From Adineta ricciae (taxonomy: Eukaryota; Rotifera; Eurotatoria; Adinetida; Adinetidae), in contig CAJNOJ010000145.1 of NCBI GenBank assembly GCA_905250025.1, positions 62,001 through 126,000 on the forward strand: 64,000 bases of DNA, in the 5' to 3' direction. Both the position numbers and the translations under genes were made by a program. The notes under the pieces are model-generated. The model was not told the DNA's origin. It saw nothing but the letters and a program-made list of their open reading frames with translations, and searched no databases. Below, one piece after another: positions 30,634 to 41,926 of this stretch. Positions within the stretch are counted from its first letter, which is position 1. Every line of letters begins with the position of its first letter.

Positions 30634-33036
30634 TTAAAAACGAATAAATTGTTCATTGACATTCCATCCAGCATCGTTTGCAAGTTTATAAACATCATCA
30701 GACATGTCAGGTGGACCACAACAAAGTAATAAACCATCATGAACATCTTGTATTTGATTTCGAGTTAAATGTTGATTGGAATTTGTATTTAAACGTGTAA
30801 TAATAAATTGAACTTGTTTTAAAGATTGAAGTTCATCATGTAAAAGAATATCTTTTTCTGTTTTATTGAAATAAATTAAATTACATTGAATATGATCTCG
30901 AAAGGCATGTTGAAATATTTGATAAATTCTCGTAATTCCACTTCCACCAGCAATCATCGTCAGTTTATTAATCTTTCTCTCGATGCCGTGAATTGAAAAG
31001 ATTTTATTCTGATGATATTCAAAATCTCCAAATGGTCCTTTACATTCAACTGTATCACCTATTTTCAATGCATTGATACATAAAGACATTCTCGCAGCTT
31101 TCGGTGTTCGATATAATTTAATAAGTAAATCAAATGTTCCACATTGATTTGGTTCAGATATTGGTGTATATGCTCGAACCAGTTTTGTATGTGATTCAGT
31201 GAAACATCGAATAAATAAATGTTTTCCCACTGGTACACCTAACCTTTGTTTCGAATGTTCCAATGTAAATGTAAAAAGTACCGTATCATGATTAACATTG
31301 ATTTTCTTATGTAATTTGGCTTTTCTCCATTGCTTTTGTGAAAGAAATACTTCTCGTTGAGTGACATTGTTTGAATTTGTCTGAAGAATTCCAATGTGAT
31401 ATTGTGTTAATAATGATTTTGCATGATCACTATGAATAGCTAAGAAATCTTCGGAAGCATCCGCACCACTTGATAATAAAATCGAATTTGTACCACCGGG
31501 ATGTTCTTTTAAATATCGAGTTACATCATAAACGTTTCCATTGATCGCAATCCATGTATCATCATTTGTATTATGTTTGGATAATTCTTCTTCAGTGATG
31601 ATTTCTGTTATTGAATCATTTGTCATCTTAATATTCGATGATAGATATTCAGTAGAAATCTCATTTTGTGATCCCCAAAATCCATCGATAAGATTTCTCC
31701 CTTGTTCTTTCACTTTTTCCATCCATCCACCTTTTGTCAAAGCAGGTATTGTTGGATGTTCAAATAATAATTGATTTGTATTATCTTGTTTTGTAATTGT
31801 TATCCGATGCCAACAATTATTTAACATACTGAGAAGATTCCAATAAATATCTCGTGGTTGAATATTCATTGATTCATCCATTGCACGAACGAGAATATCT
31901 TTTGCTTTTGAAAGTTCGTTTATTGAAACTTCGATATTCCAAAAACACCAACAAAAACAATTTTCTCGATGTGACATATCTAATTTTCCACCGAACAGTT
32001 CTTCATCTGATTTTATTTCTCGATAAAGATCTTCAGGATAGTTAATCGTTGTCAATTTCCATGTTTGACCTTGATCAAGAGAGATTTCGACTCTTCCAAC
32101 ACGTACTCCACCTCCATTATAAGCATATCCACGAATATGATAATATTTCTCTTCTTCAATTTCAATTGTCTCATCATGAGTCGGATAACAAATGACACTT
32201 TGAATATTAAGATTGTATAAAGCATATCGTTCATCTTTATACCAAGATTTATCATCTTCCACTATTTCAGGTGTTACCATTGTTGGTAGAACTCGATTAT
32301 CGTAAATATGATACCAATTATCACTTGGTTTATCACTGAGAATAATTCGTTTTAACCATTTAACACTTCTTCCACCAATATGTCCAGGAATCACAATACG
32401 AAGAGGACGTCCATGATCAGGTCTTAAGAGTTCACCATTCATTTTATAAGCTAACATGACACCCATCGATGGATTCATTGCAGTTGATAAACGAATACTT
32501 GTTCCATAATGACCATTCGGGAGTTGATCAATTCCTTCCATCCACATGTATTTTGCTTCCAATTTTGGTTTAGTTAATTGAAGAATTTCATTTATTAAGA
32601 CTCCAGTAAATAAAGCTGTGCTAACGGCAGCACTTCCCCAATTAAATCCATGGCCTTTTCGTATGATATTCTGTTCTTTACGTCGATTTCCTGCACAAAC
32701 CATTGTGACTGGAATTGTTATTTGAGGAAATTTGAAAAGTTCATTCAGTGTAAATGACATGGGCTTTTCAATCATTCCCTCAATATAAATCGTCCAATTA
32801 GAAATATCTTCGTCAGATACATTTGGAACAGGTCCATGATTACGAACAAACCATAATTCAGTTGGAGTTAAAAAGCCATGATCATATAGAAGTTTTAATG
32901 GTGGTTCACAATTGAATGGATGAATTCCCGTTAAACGAATTAATCGTGCATCTCTTGCGACATGTGAATCTGGAGTTTTTTCATCGCATTCTAAAATTTC
33001 TGTTGGCTTTTCTGTTGTAATTGGTAATGGAAACAT
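30634..33036 (-). CDS. Assimilatory NAD(P)H nitrate reductase, intronless
   Basis: Reduces nitrate to nitrite in the cytosol using NAD(P)H. It is 800 residues in one uninterrupted ORF. Domains in order: molybdopterin (about 70-255) with the Mo-ligand Cys in VTMVCAGNRRKEQN and RPLRIVIPGHIGGRSVKWL; Mo-cofactor dimerisation domain (about 275-415) with RGYAYNGGG and VEISLDQGQTW; cytochrome b5 (about 490-565) with heme His in KEHPGG and AIHSDHAKSLL; FAD domain (about 585-690) with RAYTPISEP; NAD domain (about 690-800) with GGSGITRIYQ and CGPPDMSDDVY, ending FIRF. This order is diagnostic of eukaryotic nitrate reductase and rules out sulfite oxidase. The usual GGSGITP has Pro replaced by Arg. No nitrite reductase or nitrate transporter is nearby. 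Animals normally lack the gene, so horizontal origin is likely. Confidence 0.95.
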   Translation of the reverse strand: MFPLPITTEKPTEILECDEKTPDSHVARDARLIRLTGIHPFNCEPPLKLLYDHGFLTPTELWFVRNHGPVPNVSDEDISNWTIYIEGMIEKPMSFTLNELFKFPQITIPVTMVCAGNRRKEQNIIRKGHGFNWGSAAVSTALFTGVLINEILQLTKPKLEAKYMWMEGIDQLPNGHYGTSIRLSTAMNPSMGVMLAYKMNGELLRPDHGRPLRIVIPGHIGGRSVKWLKRIILSDKPSDNWYHIYDNRVLPTMVTPEIVEDDKSWYKDERYALYNLNIQSVICYPTHDETIEIEEEKYYHIRGYAYNGGGVRVGRVEISLDQGQTWKLTTINYPEDLYREIKSDEELFGGKLDMSHRENCFCWCFWNIEVSINELSKAKDILVRAMDESMNIQPRDIYWNLLSMLNNCWHRITITKQDNTNQLLFEHPTIPALTKGGWMEKVKEQGRNLIDGFWGSQNEISTEYLSSNIKMTNDSITEIITEEELSKHNTNDDTWIAINGNVYDVTRYLKEHPGGTNSILLSSGADASEDFLAIHSDHAKSLLTQYHIGILQTNSNNVTQREVFLSQKQWRKAKLHKKINVNHDTVLFTFTLEHSKQRLGVPVGKHLFIRCFTESHTKLVRAYTPISEPNQCGTFDLLIKLYRTPKAARMSLCINALKIGDTVECKGPFGDFEYHQNKIFSIHGIERKINKLTMIAGGSGITRIYQIFQHAFRDHIQCNLIYFNKTEKDILLHDELQSLKQVQFIITRLNTNSNQHLTRNQIQDVHDGLLLCCGPPDMSDDVYKLANDAGWNVNEQFIRF

Positions 33037-34025
33037 TTATAGTCTTAAAATAACTTGTAATATCGAGATTTGATTTTCTATAACCAAACTGCACGACATG
33101 TGTATAAACAATAGTATATGTACGTTAATACCTTTTGAATGAATATCGTATTTTTCTTTTCACACAAACTACCATTAAGACGGCGCACTTTTTCGTCCTC
33201 TGTATCATAGGTCGAGAAGGGCAAATCATTATAATACAAAAGTCATTGATAAAAGGCAACTAACAGACCATTACGACCATTCCTTAAAGAACAAATGTCT
33301 TTGTATTGTCGAGGTTTGTGTCAATTAAACCTTACCCTGACTTCCAATTCGGTCTCTTCATATTTCCATTTCTAAACGCTACTGTTAACAATGATTCATA
33401 TATGCGAAAATAGACGATTTGCTACTGTTGAAATGAATCATAGTTTTGATTGAAGTGCGACTCGGTATTATGAAAAAATCGAAATTAGTCAAAATCATTG
33501 ATTTCTTTCTTTGTTTATATTCTAAAATATAATCGATATTTAAATGTATAACGCAGATACTGCGATTGTCATTATCAAAAAGATATATCAATGAGCGAAA
33601 GATTTCTATTGATTGGTATTGTTTATTTATCGTATAAAGTCAGATATTCCTAAAAGTCATCTTCAAATGATTCTACTCCGATCAAAGCTTATCGATAATA
33701 TTTCTTTTGGTTTAATTTACTTAATAGGAAAGACTGAGGAAGCAGAAATCAAGTGAAATTTTCTATACAAAACATTTTTTACATATTGGGAAATGTACTC
33801 ACCTTTTCTCCCCATCTGATGACTCACTAAGTACGATTATTGTTCGATCATGATATTTGATCGTAAAATACATTCAAAATTCGTTTCAGTTGAAAACACA
33901 TAACGACGATACCGTCAAAACATATTTGACAAATTACTTTTGTTCGATCATGCATAACTATCAATATAAGTACGTCGTCGATGAATGAAATGAAGTATAT
34001 CGTCTAATATTCTTTACCTGGTGAA
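33037..34025. other. Divergent intergenic region, no gene seen
   Basis: About 990 bases between the nitrate reductase and ADP-ribosyltransferase genes, transcribed away from each other. The sequence TTGTTCGATCATG occurs twice (about 33840 and 33942), 100 bases apart and upstream of the ART start, and could be a shared regulatory word. No coding content. Confidence 0.45.
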
Positions 34026-36311
34026 ATGCCCTTTTTCAAATGGCGTTTAGGCAAAAAGCAAAATGATGGAAAAGAAAAAGAGAAGAAAAGTAGAAGACGT
34101 GATCGATATGAGCAGCAAACAGATCAACAACCCAATCAAACTGAACAACCAACAGTCAGCGATGATGATACAATTATGGTTTATTTAGCAAGTGGACCAC
34201 CAAAAGATACAATTGTCGAAGTTCTCAGATCACTTAATAATAATGAAATTCAGGTCAGGTTCGAATACAAATCGTGTATTCATATTTGTTTTATTTATTT
34301 CAGATAGCTCAAACAGAAGACGAGTGTGTTGATTTGATAACACCATTATCAGACAAAAAGGTTCTTCTAATTCTTGATACACCACCATCAGAGAGTATTC
34401 TTGAATCTATCAAAAGTCTCTCACAAGTTGATTCAGTTATTGTCTATTCAAAATCATTTGACAAGCAGGGGAATGAGCTGACTCCAGAACAGACTAGTCG
34501 TGAGATACTCCGATGTGAAAATCCCGACAATCTTGTGAATATTATTCAAACAGCTCGCAATGAGATTGCAAAACAAACGGCAGCATTTAGTGTATATAAT
34601 CAAAAAGATAAAGCAACACGAGATTTAAGCAAAGAATCTGCTTCATTTCTATTTTTCCAATTACTTAAAACTGTTATATTAAACATGCCGAAGACACAAG
34701 AAGCGAAGCAAATGATGGTTTCAAAATGTAAAGAATTTTATCGAGGAAATCTGGTTGAATTGGCCAACATAAATGAATTTGATATGACATATAAACCTGA
34801 CGAAGCTATTCAATGGTATACAAAGGAATGTTTTTTATACCGATTTATTAACAAAGCATTGCGTACGGAAGATGTCAATATTTTATATCATTTTCGTTTT
34901 TATATTGTTGATCTGTGCAAACAACTCGAATTGAAATTCGAAGATTTGAAAGCTAGAGGAAAGAATTTAGTTAAGTTGTATCGTGGATCGTGTCTCAGTC
35001 CAGCTGAAGTGGAAAACTTTCAGAAAAGTATTGGAAATTTGATCGCAACAAATGGTTATTTATCAACAAGTTATGATCGCTCTGTTGCATATGGATTTGC
35101 AACAAAACCAAATAATCGAGTTGGCGTCGTTCGAGCACTTTTCGAATATCAAGTTGATATTACTCAAGTGAAACATATTGTCATTGCCGATATCGCACAA
35201 TATTCCGCTTTTCCAGAAGAAGCGGAAATGCTTGTTGATATAGGTGAGAAGAAAAACAAAAAAGAAAATTTTCTCTTTTAAAAAAAATATCTTTCAATTT
35301 AGGTGCTTCGTTTCGAATTGAATCGTGTACCTATGATCCAGCAGATAATTTGTATCATGTACAAGTACAAGCAACTGACCAAGGTGCTGCTTTGGCTGCT
35401 GAATATATAGAATATCAAAAGAAGAAAATGATGGATGCCAATATTGTTCTCTTATTTGGTCATTTGCTTCTCGAAATGGGCGAATATGAAAAAGCGAATC
35501 AGTATTTCGATAATATTCTAAACTCGTCAAAACCAAATGATGAAGAAATTGCTTGTATTTATTTTAACTTTGGACGCACACATCGTTTAAGAGATAATTT
35601 GGAAGAAGCGTTTCACGCTTATCTTCGTGCTTATAATTTACATGCACATGCCAAACCGAAACGTTTAGCAAGTGCGGCAAAAGCTTTGAATGGAATTGGA
35701 ATTGTATTCTCAGCCATGGGAAGAGATGATGATGCTTTACAATGTTTCGTAAATGCTTTAGGACTATTCAAGAAAAGTGTGAGAAAAAAACATGTGGATG
35801 TCGCTGGAACTTTAATCAACTTGAGTACAATTCAGTGTGACAGAAAACAGGTACAGAGTGCATTTGTATAGTCTCGAATGAATAATAGAATATGTTGTTT
35901 ATTTAGTATGATGAAGCATTGGTCAATACGTTGAAAGCGCAAAAACTTTTTCAAGATTGTCTTCCTGGCGCTCATCCAAATCATGCATCAACATTTGCAA
36001 CACTTGGTAACATTTATTTTGGTCTTGGTCGACTTGATCTGTCAATCGAAAATTACAAACGAGCATTAGAAATCCAATTACTTTCATTACCAAGTGGTCA
36101 TCCGGACATAACTCGAACACTACACAATATTGGTTTAGCCTATGAACGACGTGGAGATTATAAAGTGGCTCATGATTATGTTCAAAAAGCATTGGAAACA
36201 GTACCAAATCAAGAAAAACAAAAGAACGGACATCTACTTGCACTTGCTGTTGATCGTGGAAAAGATCATGTACTCGCTTCGGCGATGAATTGTCCAACAT
36301 TTCGATTTTAA
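34026..36311 (+). CDS. Arginine-type ADP-ribosyltransferase fused to TPR repeats
   Basis: Predicted NAD+-dependent protein ADP-ribosyltransferase. Exons 34026-34253, 34304-35243, 35303-35850 and 35907-36311 join in phase to 706 residues. The N-terminus is basic (RLGKKQNDGKEKEKKSRRR), followed by a family-specific domain (about 50-150) and an ART domain (about 200-430). The ART domain has the R-S-ExE triad: LVKLYRGS (Arg), NGYLSTSYDRS (Ser-Thr-Ser) and FPEEAEML (E-A-E). The C-terminal third (about 440-690) is TPR helices, for example LLLEMGEYEKANQYF, LGNIYFGLGRLDLSIENYKR and NIGLAYERRGDYKVAHDY. No signal peptide is seen, so it is probably intracellular. This ART-TPR fusion is a large family in bdelloid rotifers. 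Target proteins unknown. Confidence 0.92.
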
Positions 36312-36914
36312 ATCGAACATTTTTGTCTAAATTTCAAAATATATACGTCGAAATGACCCTTTTATATCTTGTAACTGATTGTACCTGTTTAATTTGAAAG
36401 AAAAGAAATATTAGATAGTCTTACATTGCTTGCTATCAGAGGTGAACACAGGACAAAAGATTTTCCATCCTGTCCTGTACTCAGCTCTGCTTAACACGAA
36501 GAATTACTACAGGAAAGCAAAATACGAGATTCATTAGTTCGTTAACAAATATCTTGAGCGATGGAGAGGATGTAGCACTGCTTAGGGACATATTTTTATG
36601 CAAAATGCACATAAAGACTATAGTATCTTGAGTAACCAATTCAGTCGAGAGTAATACGAGTCAGTCTTGATGAGCGGTACTTGTAGGTCTTGTTCTTACT
36701 CTACGGGGAAAGTCTAATTCGAATGAGTAAAGTGTTTAAAATGTAAATGAAAGACTAAATCGATAGAAACTTCGATATGTCTGCATTGGATCCTTAGAAG
36801 ACATTCACAATATTTAAAGTATGAAAATATTATTTTTCTTGAAATTTTCTTGATATACGACAAATACGGGCATTTCACTCACAAAAAGCCCAATAAATAA
36901 TTAAATATTTGAAG
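36312..36914. other. Intergenic, no gene seen
   Basis: Between the ART gene and the GPCR pseudogene. It contains ACAGGAAAGCAAAATACG at about 36510, nearly the same word as at about 42834 in another gene-poor stretch; the flanks do not align well by eye. Confidence 0.4.
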
Positions 36915-37860
36915 CTAATTACAACATGGACGTTGACATATAATTGTTTTAAAAGTTGATTTCAATGCGTCTAGTAATGCCTGTCGAAATGAACTCCCAC
37001 CGGTTAATGTATAGATATAAAATGGTACAGCACTTGCTAAATATGTGAATAAAAGAATAATATCATAAATAGTTGTGTCAATAGCTTCTTGAATAGGAGA
37101 ATGAAATGATTTTGAGTTCCAATGACGTATAATCGATGAATTGCTTGTAGAAGTGTCAGCACATAAAGAAGAATGATTCGAACTGAAACCATAAGTAGAA
37201 ATCGATATTCGACCTTTTTTGAACGTTGTTCTGATGAAGTTGCATTTCCACGTTGTAAAATATGACGTTGACTCTGTCGTATATTCGAAAGTGTCATTAA
37301 ACTAAAAATAATCGTACAGTATATCAATGGAATTGTTGTAAATACTGCAGATATAACATCAGACACAAGTTGACATGTAAAATCTTTTGCATAACATTTA
37401 AATGGTCCAAAAGTTAAGTTACCATCATGACAGTATAAAACTTGTGCATGAATAATCAATGATATGGTAAAAATGAATATTATTTGTTATCGAGCATTTT
37501 TTAATGTACTCTAAAATTGCGTCGATGAATTTCTACTGAAGATGATAGTCATCTATCAATACTTGCTGGAGTTGAATAAACTAGAAAATGACGTTTTTTA
37601 CAAAGCCAACCAATTGTATAAGTTGGATCTACAGCTCAACCAGAAAGAACTCGAATGACAACACCTATAAGCCAACTGAAGTAATAAGACGAGCAATCGA
37701 CGATGCAAACAACAAGAAAGCACAAGGAATTTGACGATGTACTGGTTGAGAAAGAGTTATGATATTAAGAATATTTCCAATTGTACTCGTTAAAAAGATA
37801 AACATTGAAAAGTAACTATTGACTTCATCTGATATTTTGATTAAATATGCAACTACGTAG
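36915..37860 (-). pseudogene. Rhodopsin-type GPCR pseudogene
   Basis: A seven-helix receptor reading frame broken in several places. From about 37850 downward a TM1/TM2 region reads FLTSTIGNILNIITLSQPVH and PCAFLLFASSIARLITSVG, then an in-frame TAG and further stops. A middle stretch has CYAKDFTCQLVSDVISAVFT, YCTIIFSLMTLSNIR and EYRFLLMVSVRIILLYV, equivalent to TM4-TM6. The last helix and tail (LLFTYLASAVPFYIYTLTGG, then RQALLDALKSTF and a TAG at 36915) lie in a different frame, requiring a frameshift near 37105. The GN motif of TM1 and the Pro of TM7 are still visible. It resembles the expanded peptide-receptor-like GPCRs of rotifers, now inactive. Confidence 0.75.
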
Positions 37861-39880
37861 TAGATAAACCTATCCTGTTAAATCATAGTGACAAATATTA
37901 CAACTTTATTTGGACTTCTCAACTACCATACGAATCCAAAACTTTTTTTACCTTTGAGAGCTCTTTTCAAATATGAGGGAAAACAATGAAATATCTTTTC
38001 GATTGGAGATACTTTGAAAAACAGTTAAAAAAACACGCCTAAAAATATGACGGATATCGGAAGATTTTCTTGTAAATTGAAACAATATCCTTCGAAATTA
38101 GAGAAAATCTTGTAGAAATAACCCTCAAATGAAATATTTTGAACTACAAGTTGGCTGATGATCTTGATTTTCCCGTGAAATAGAGCGTATCCAAGCTTTT
38201 AATACATCGCAAGTTGAGCCTACCCAGACCTAATGGCTCCGCCGCCTATGATCGAAACCTAGGAAAAGATTTTTGTGAAGTATCTGCTTGAATCTTTTAG
38301 TTTGATATCAACACATCGATATGAGAAAATTAGAAATAATATATTTCAACACGTCAGATAGATTTCTTTTCTTTTTAACATGTGTTTAGAAACAACGGTT
38401 TATCTCAATATTCGACAAGTAATGTGCATCAGTTTTTTCTTTTCAAAATAGTTCTGCGCAAATTTAAAGTACCATTAGTACATTGATGAGAGTAAGAAAA
38501 CACGGAGAATCTTACATAACCGCGGATTTGTCATAATTATAGCTTTTTAATCACCTTCAATGATGGAAACTATGATTCTTTTTTACCATGTGAGATACGA
38601 CAAGAATATGCCTAACAGAATTAATAATTCTATCTAAAATTCATCTGAAAATTTGGAAAAAAAATCATTTTTATCTTTTGTATAATCTTTTTCAGTCGGT
38701 TACATACACGTGATTTTATTATCGTTTTGACCATGTATGAACTGTTCTATATTCGTTTTTTTGTCTTTGAACATAGAGGGCAGATTATATGACTTCGTGA
38801 AAGTTTCCTTTTCATTTTTCTATTTTCAACTCAAAGGCAGTGATATCCAGCACGCCTCTCTTTGTCTCACTGTTGTAATACAGGAAAATAGGACGATCGC
38901 CATGTAACTTAGATGTCTTTTAGTCACTTAATCTTGATACTATATTCAATCAGAAATGAATAATAGTATCAATATATCAATTCTTATAAACTAAGTCAGA
39001 CGAATAAAAATAAAGTCATTATTCTATTTTAACAACAATACAAAGTTATATGTAATGTACTGTCACAAGAATCCTTTCTAAATCAGTTTTACATACAAAA
39101 GTTTTCTTTTTCGAAAGTTTTATGAAAACTCACAAAATAATACCAGAATCGACTGAGTTCTCTGAAGACAAAGTAAATCGTACAGAGTTTTCGAAAGACA
39201 TGATTTTCTTCCAACAATTTCTGTCAGATATCATATGTGTTCTCAAAATTATCTATAAGTCAAAATATCCCATCAAGGTGCTTATGTTATTCAAATTAAA
39301 CGAAAACATTTCAAATCTCCTGAACAGATTTCGACAGACAAAACGACAATGACAATATTATCAAAGATATTTAAATAAGAAAATTATCTGAACACTGAAC
39401 TATGGGTTCTACAAGACGAAAATAAACGCTTTTTTCCTGAATACAAACTCATATTCCGCATCTGTTGCTTTGGTTCTTGGTTTATTGTCAGCCGGACATC
39501 TATATGAATGACAGAACTGAAAAAGGTGTAGTATGCAGTGAATTCTAATTGGTTTAAAGCTCGAAAATAGGTCACATACAATATATATGTAGCGTCTGAG
39601 TGTAGCTTTTATATCAACCGAACTGTGCTCAATTTTGTTCTGTGTAGAAAGGAAACAAAAGAAAAGAAAATGACGCAGTTTTTCTACTCTCCAGGATACA
39701 CTGAAAACATTCTCTTTATGATGAATTTTATTCCGTCAGAAAATAAAAAATGATACTGGGAATTTTCCCAGTTGACTGAATAAATTCCAACGTTTTGTAA
39801 GCACTATTCACAGTATAAAGTAAATTCTAATCTTATAGATTTGAATCTTTTTCGTCGAAACCTATTTACATATTTTCAAA
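37861..39880. other. Gene-poor stretch of about 2 kb
   Basis: No gene is supported. A locally GC-rich patch at about 38185-38265 (GAGCCTACCCAGACC, GGCTCCGCCGCC) stands out; one minus-strand frame across it is open for a short distance, suggesting an old coding or mobile-element fragment. An acceptor-like TCTTATAG ends at about 39838 ahead of the XRN gene. Confidence 0.4.
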
Positions 39881-41926
39881 ATGGGAATTCCAGGATTTTC
39901 TAGTTGGTTAGATGAGAAATATCCATCGATTATTACACCATGTACACAAGGTAAGATATATGCATTATTGAAAATCGATTTTGTGTTTTCTTTCTCAACT
40001 ACACAGAAAATGGAAAAGCTTCCGATGACAATAGAATTCAAGTATAGTTTAAAACTCATCATTGTATATTATTTATTGAGTTGCAATTTCAGGTTGATAA
40101 TCTTTATTTGGATATGAATGAAATCATTCATTCATGTTTCGACTCCGACGATTCGTCAACAGTGAAAAACGAAGACGAAATTATCGAGGCAGTTTTTCGG
40201 CATATTGATGAAATAGTTTCAGTTCTTCATCCACGTAAATTAATCTACATGGCTCTTGATGGTGTTGCATCAAAAGCGAAAATGCATTGTCAACGTGTAC
40301 ATCTTTTTCTTCGTGCAAAAAATGATCCCGACGATATTGGACAATTTACTAAATGTGATATAAAACCGGGTACAAAATTTATGGCAAAATTATCAAATAA
40401 ACTTCAATCTTATATTTTAAAACGTATGAACCAAGAAGATTCAGTTTGGAAGTCCATTATTGTAATATTATCAGATGCCAATGTACCTGGTGAAGGTGAA
40501 CATAAAATTATGGATTTTATACGTTCACAAAGATATTCAAATCCAAAAACAAATCATGTTTTATTTAGTGGCGATTCCGATGTGATATTACTTGGTTTAA
40601 CTATGCATTCGAATCATATTCGAATAATGCGTCGAAAAACAGAAGAAACAAAATCATATACATTTAGAGATTTGAGATTATTACGTCAGGAAATCATAGA
40701 AGAGTTCGGAGGAAATTTAGAAAGAGTAATTGATGATTGGATATTCATGTGTCTTTTAGCTGGAAATGATTATCTACCAAATTTACCATCTATTGGTTTT
40801 AATCGAAATGAACTTGATAATACTCTTTTCAATACTTACAAAGAATATATACGCAAACGAGGTGGTTATTTAATTGAAAATATGCAACCAGATTTAAGGA
40901 ATTTCAAAATTCTTTTGCAGCGTATTGGTGAGAACGAAGAAGAGAACGTTGTGTCTCTTTTAGAGCACAGTCAAACATCAGTACAATATTCAGTGGACAA
41001 AGTTAGGTAAACTAAATCTTCTCAATTTTAGGAAATATTTTCTCTATAAAATCGTTAATTTCTCTCGTAGGGAACAGGATAAAGATCCGCCGTTAAGATT
41101 CGGTCCGTCACCACCTCAAAAGGCAAAGTCCTCTGCGTCAAGTATCCAGACCGTAACTAATTGGCAACGACAATATTACAAAGACAAATTTGGTTTTACC
41201 GAAGATCAACTAAGAACAAAATCTATGGAAGTTGCTCATGATTATGCTAAAGGTTTACGCTGGATACTTGAGTGTTATTACAATGGTATACCATCCTGGA
41301 ATTGGTACGTATTTCTATTATACTATACAACAAAATCTGTTTAGTCATATTTTAGGTATTATCCACATTACTATCCACCACTTCCTTCGACATTGTCAAA
41401 TCTTGAAAGTATACCTGACCGATTCAGTTCAGACTCAAAGCCATTAACACCGTTAGAAGAAATGCTGGCTACATTTCCATCAAAATATGCACGTTATCTT
41501 CCGGAAAAATGGCAACCATTGATGCAAAATATAGAATCACCAATTATTGATTTTTATCGAACAGATCCGGCCATTGATACTCATGGTAAACGTTATGAAA
41601 AACAATATATCGTTAAATTACCATTTATTGATGAAAAACGTTTATTTGAAGCCCTTTCACTTATTGATTCCACATTATCAGAAGAGGAAAAAGAACGTAA
41701 CAGAGTTGATGATGATCATCGTCTATTTATTCATTCGACAAATCCATATTATCAACAGTTCATCAATTCAAATGGAACAGCGTTGGATGTAAATACTCGT
41801 AGAGAAATTACACGTGATCATGCAAACAATAAAGATCCCCAGGTCGAACAATCTGGCACGGAAACGGCCGATTCCGTGGTATGCCTGAGATTTCATGGAA
41901 TCCTGCCTCAGGAACCATCATCCTAG
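39881..41926 (+). CDS. Short XRN-type 5'-3' exoribonuclease paralog
   Basis: XRN enzymes degrade 5'-monophosphate RNA. Exons 39881-39950, 40007-40041, 40093-41006, 41071-41304 and 41356-41926 join in phase to 607 residues. It starts MGIPGFSSWLDEKYPSII, the XRN N-terminus. All seven metal-binding acids appear kept: LYLDMN, MALDGV, PGEGEH (two), GDSD (two) and LAGNDYLP. The 5'-phosphate pocket is altered: the family QQRxRRFR is CQRVHLFLR here, so the two Arg become His and Leu, while Lys and Gln remain. The helical middle domain is present (ECYYNGIPSWNWYYPHYYPP, IIDFYRTDPAIDTHGKRYE) but the protein ends soon after it, without the long C-terminal region of XRN1 or the tail of XRN2. It also lacks about 20 residues between phosphate pocket and PGEGEH. 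Confidence 0.88.

Noticed and set aside
30634..33036. Sulfite oxidase as an alternative identity
   Set aside because: Animal sulfite oxidase has an N-terminal b5 domain and no flavin domains; here b5 is internal and FAD/NAD domains follow, as in nitrate reductase.
39122..39352. 76-codon plus-strand frame in the gene-poor region
   Set aside because: Composition is Lys/Ile/Asn-rich as expected from AT-rich noncoding DNA; no supporting signals.
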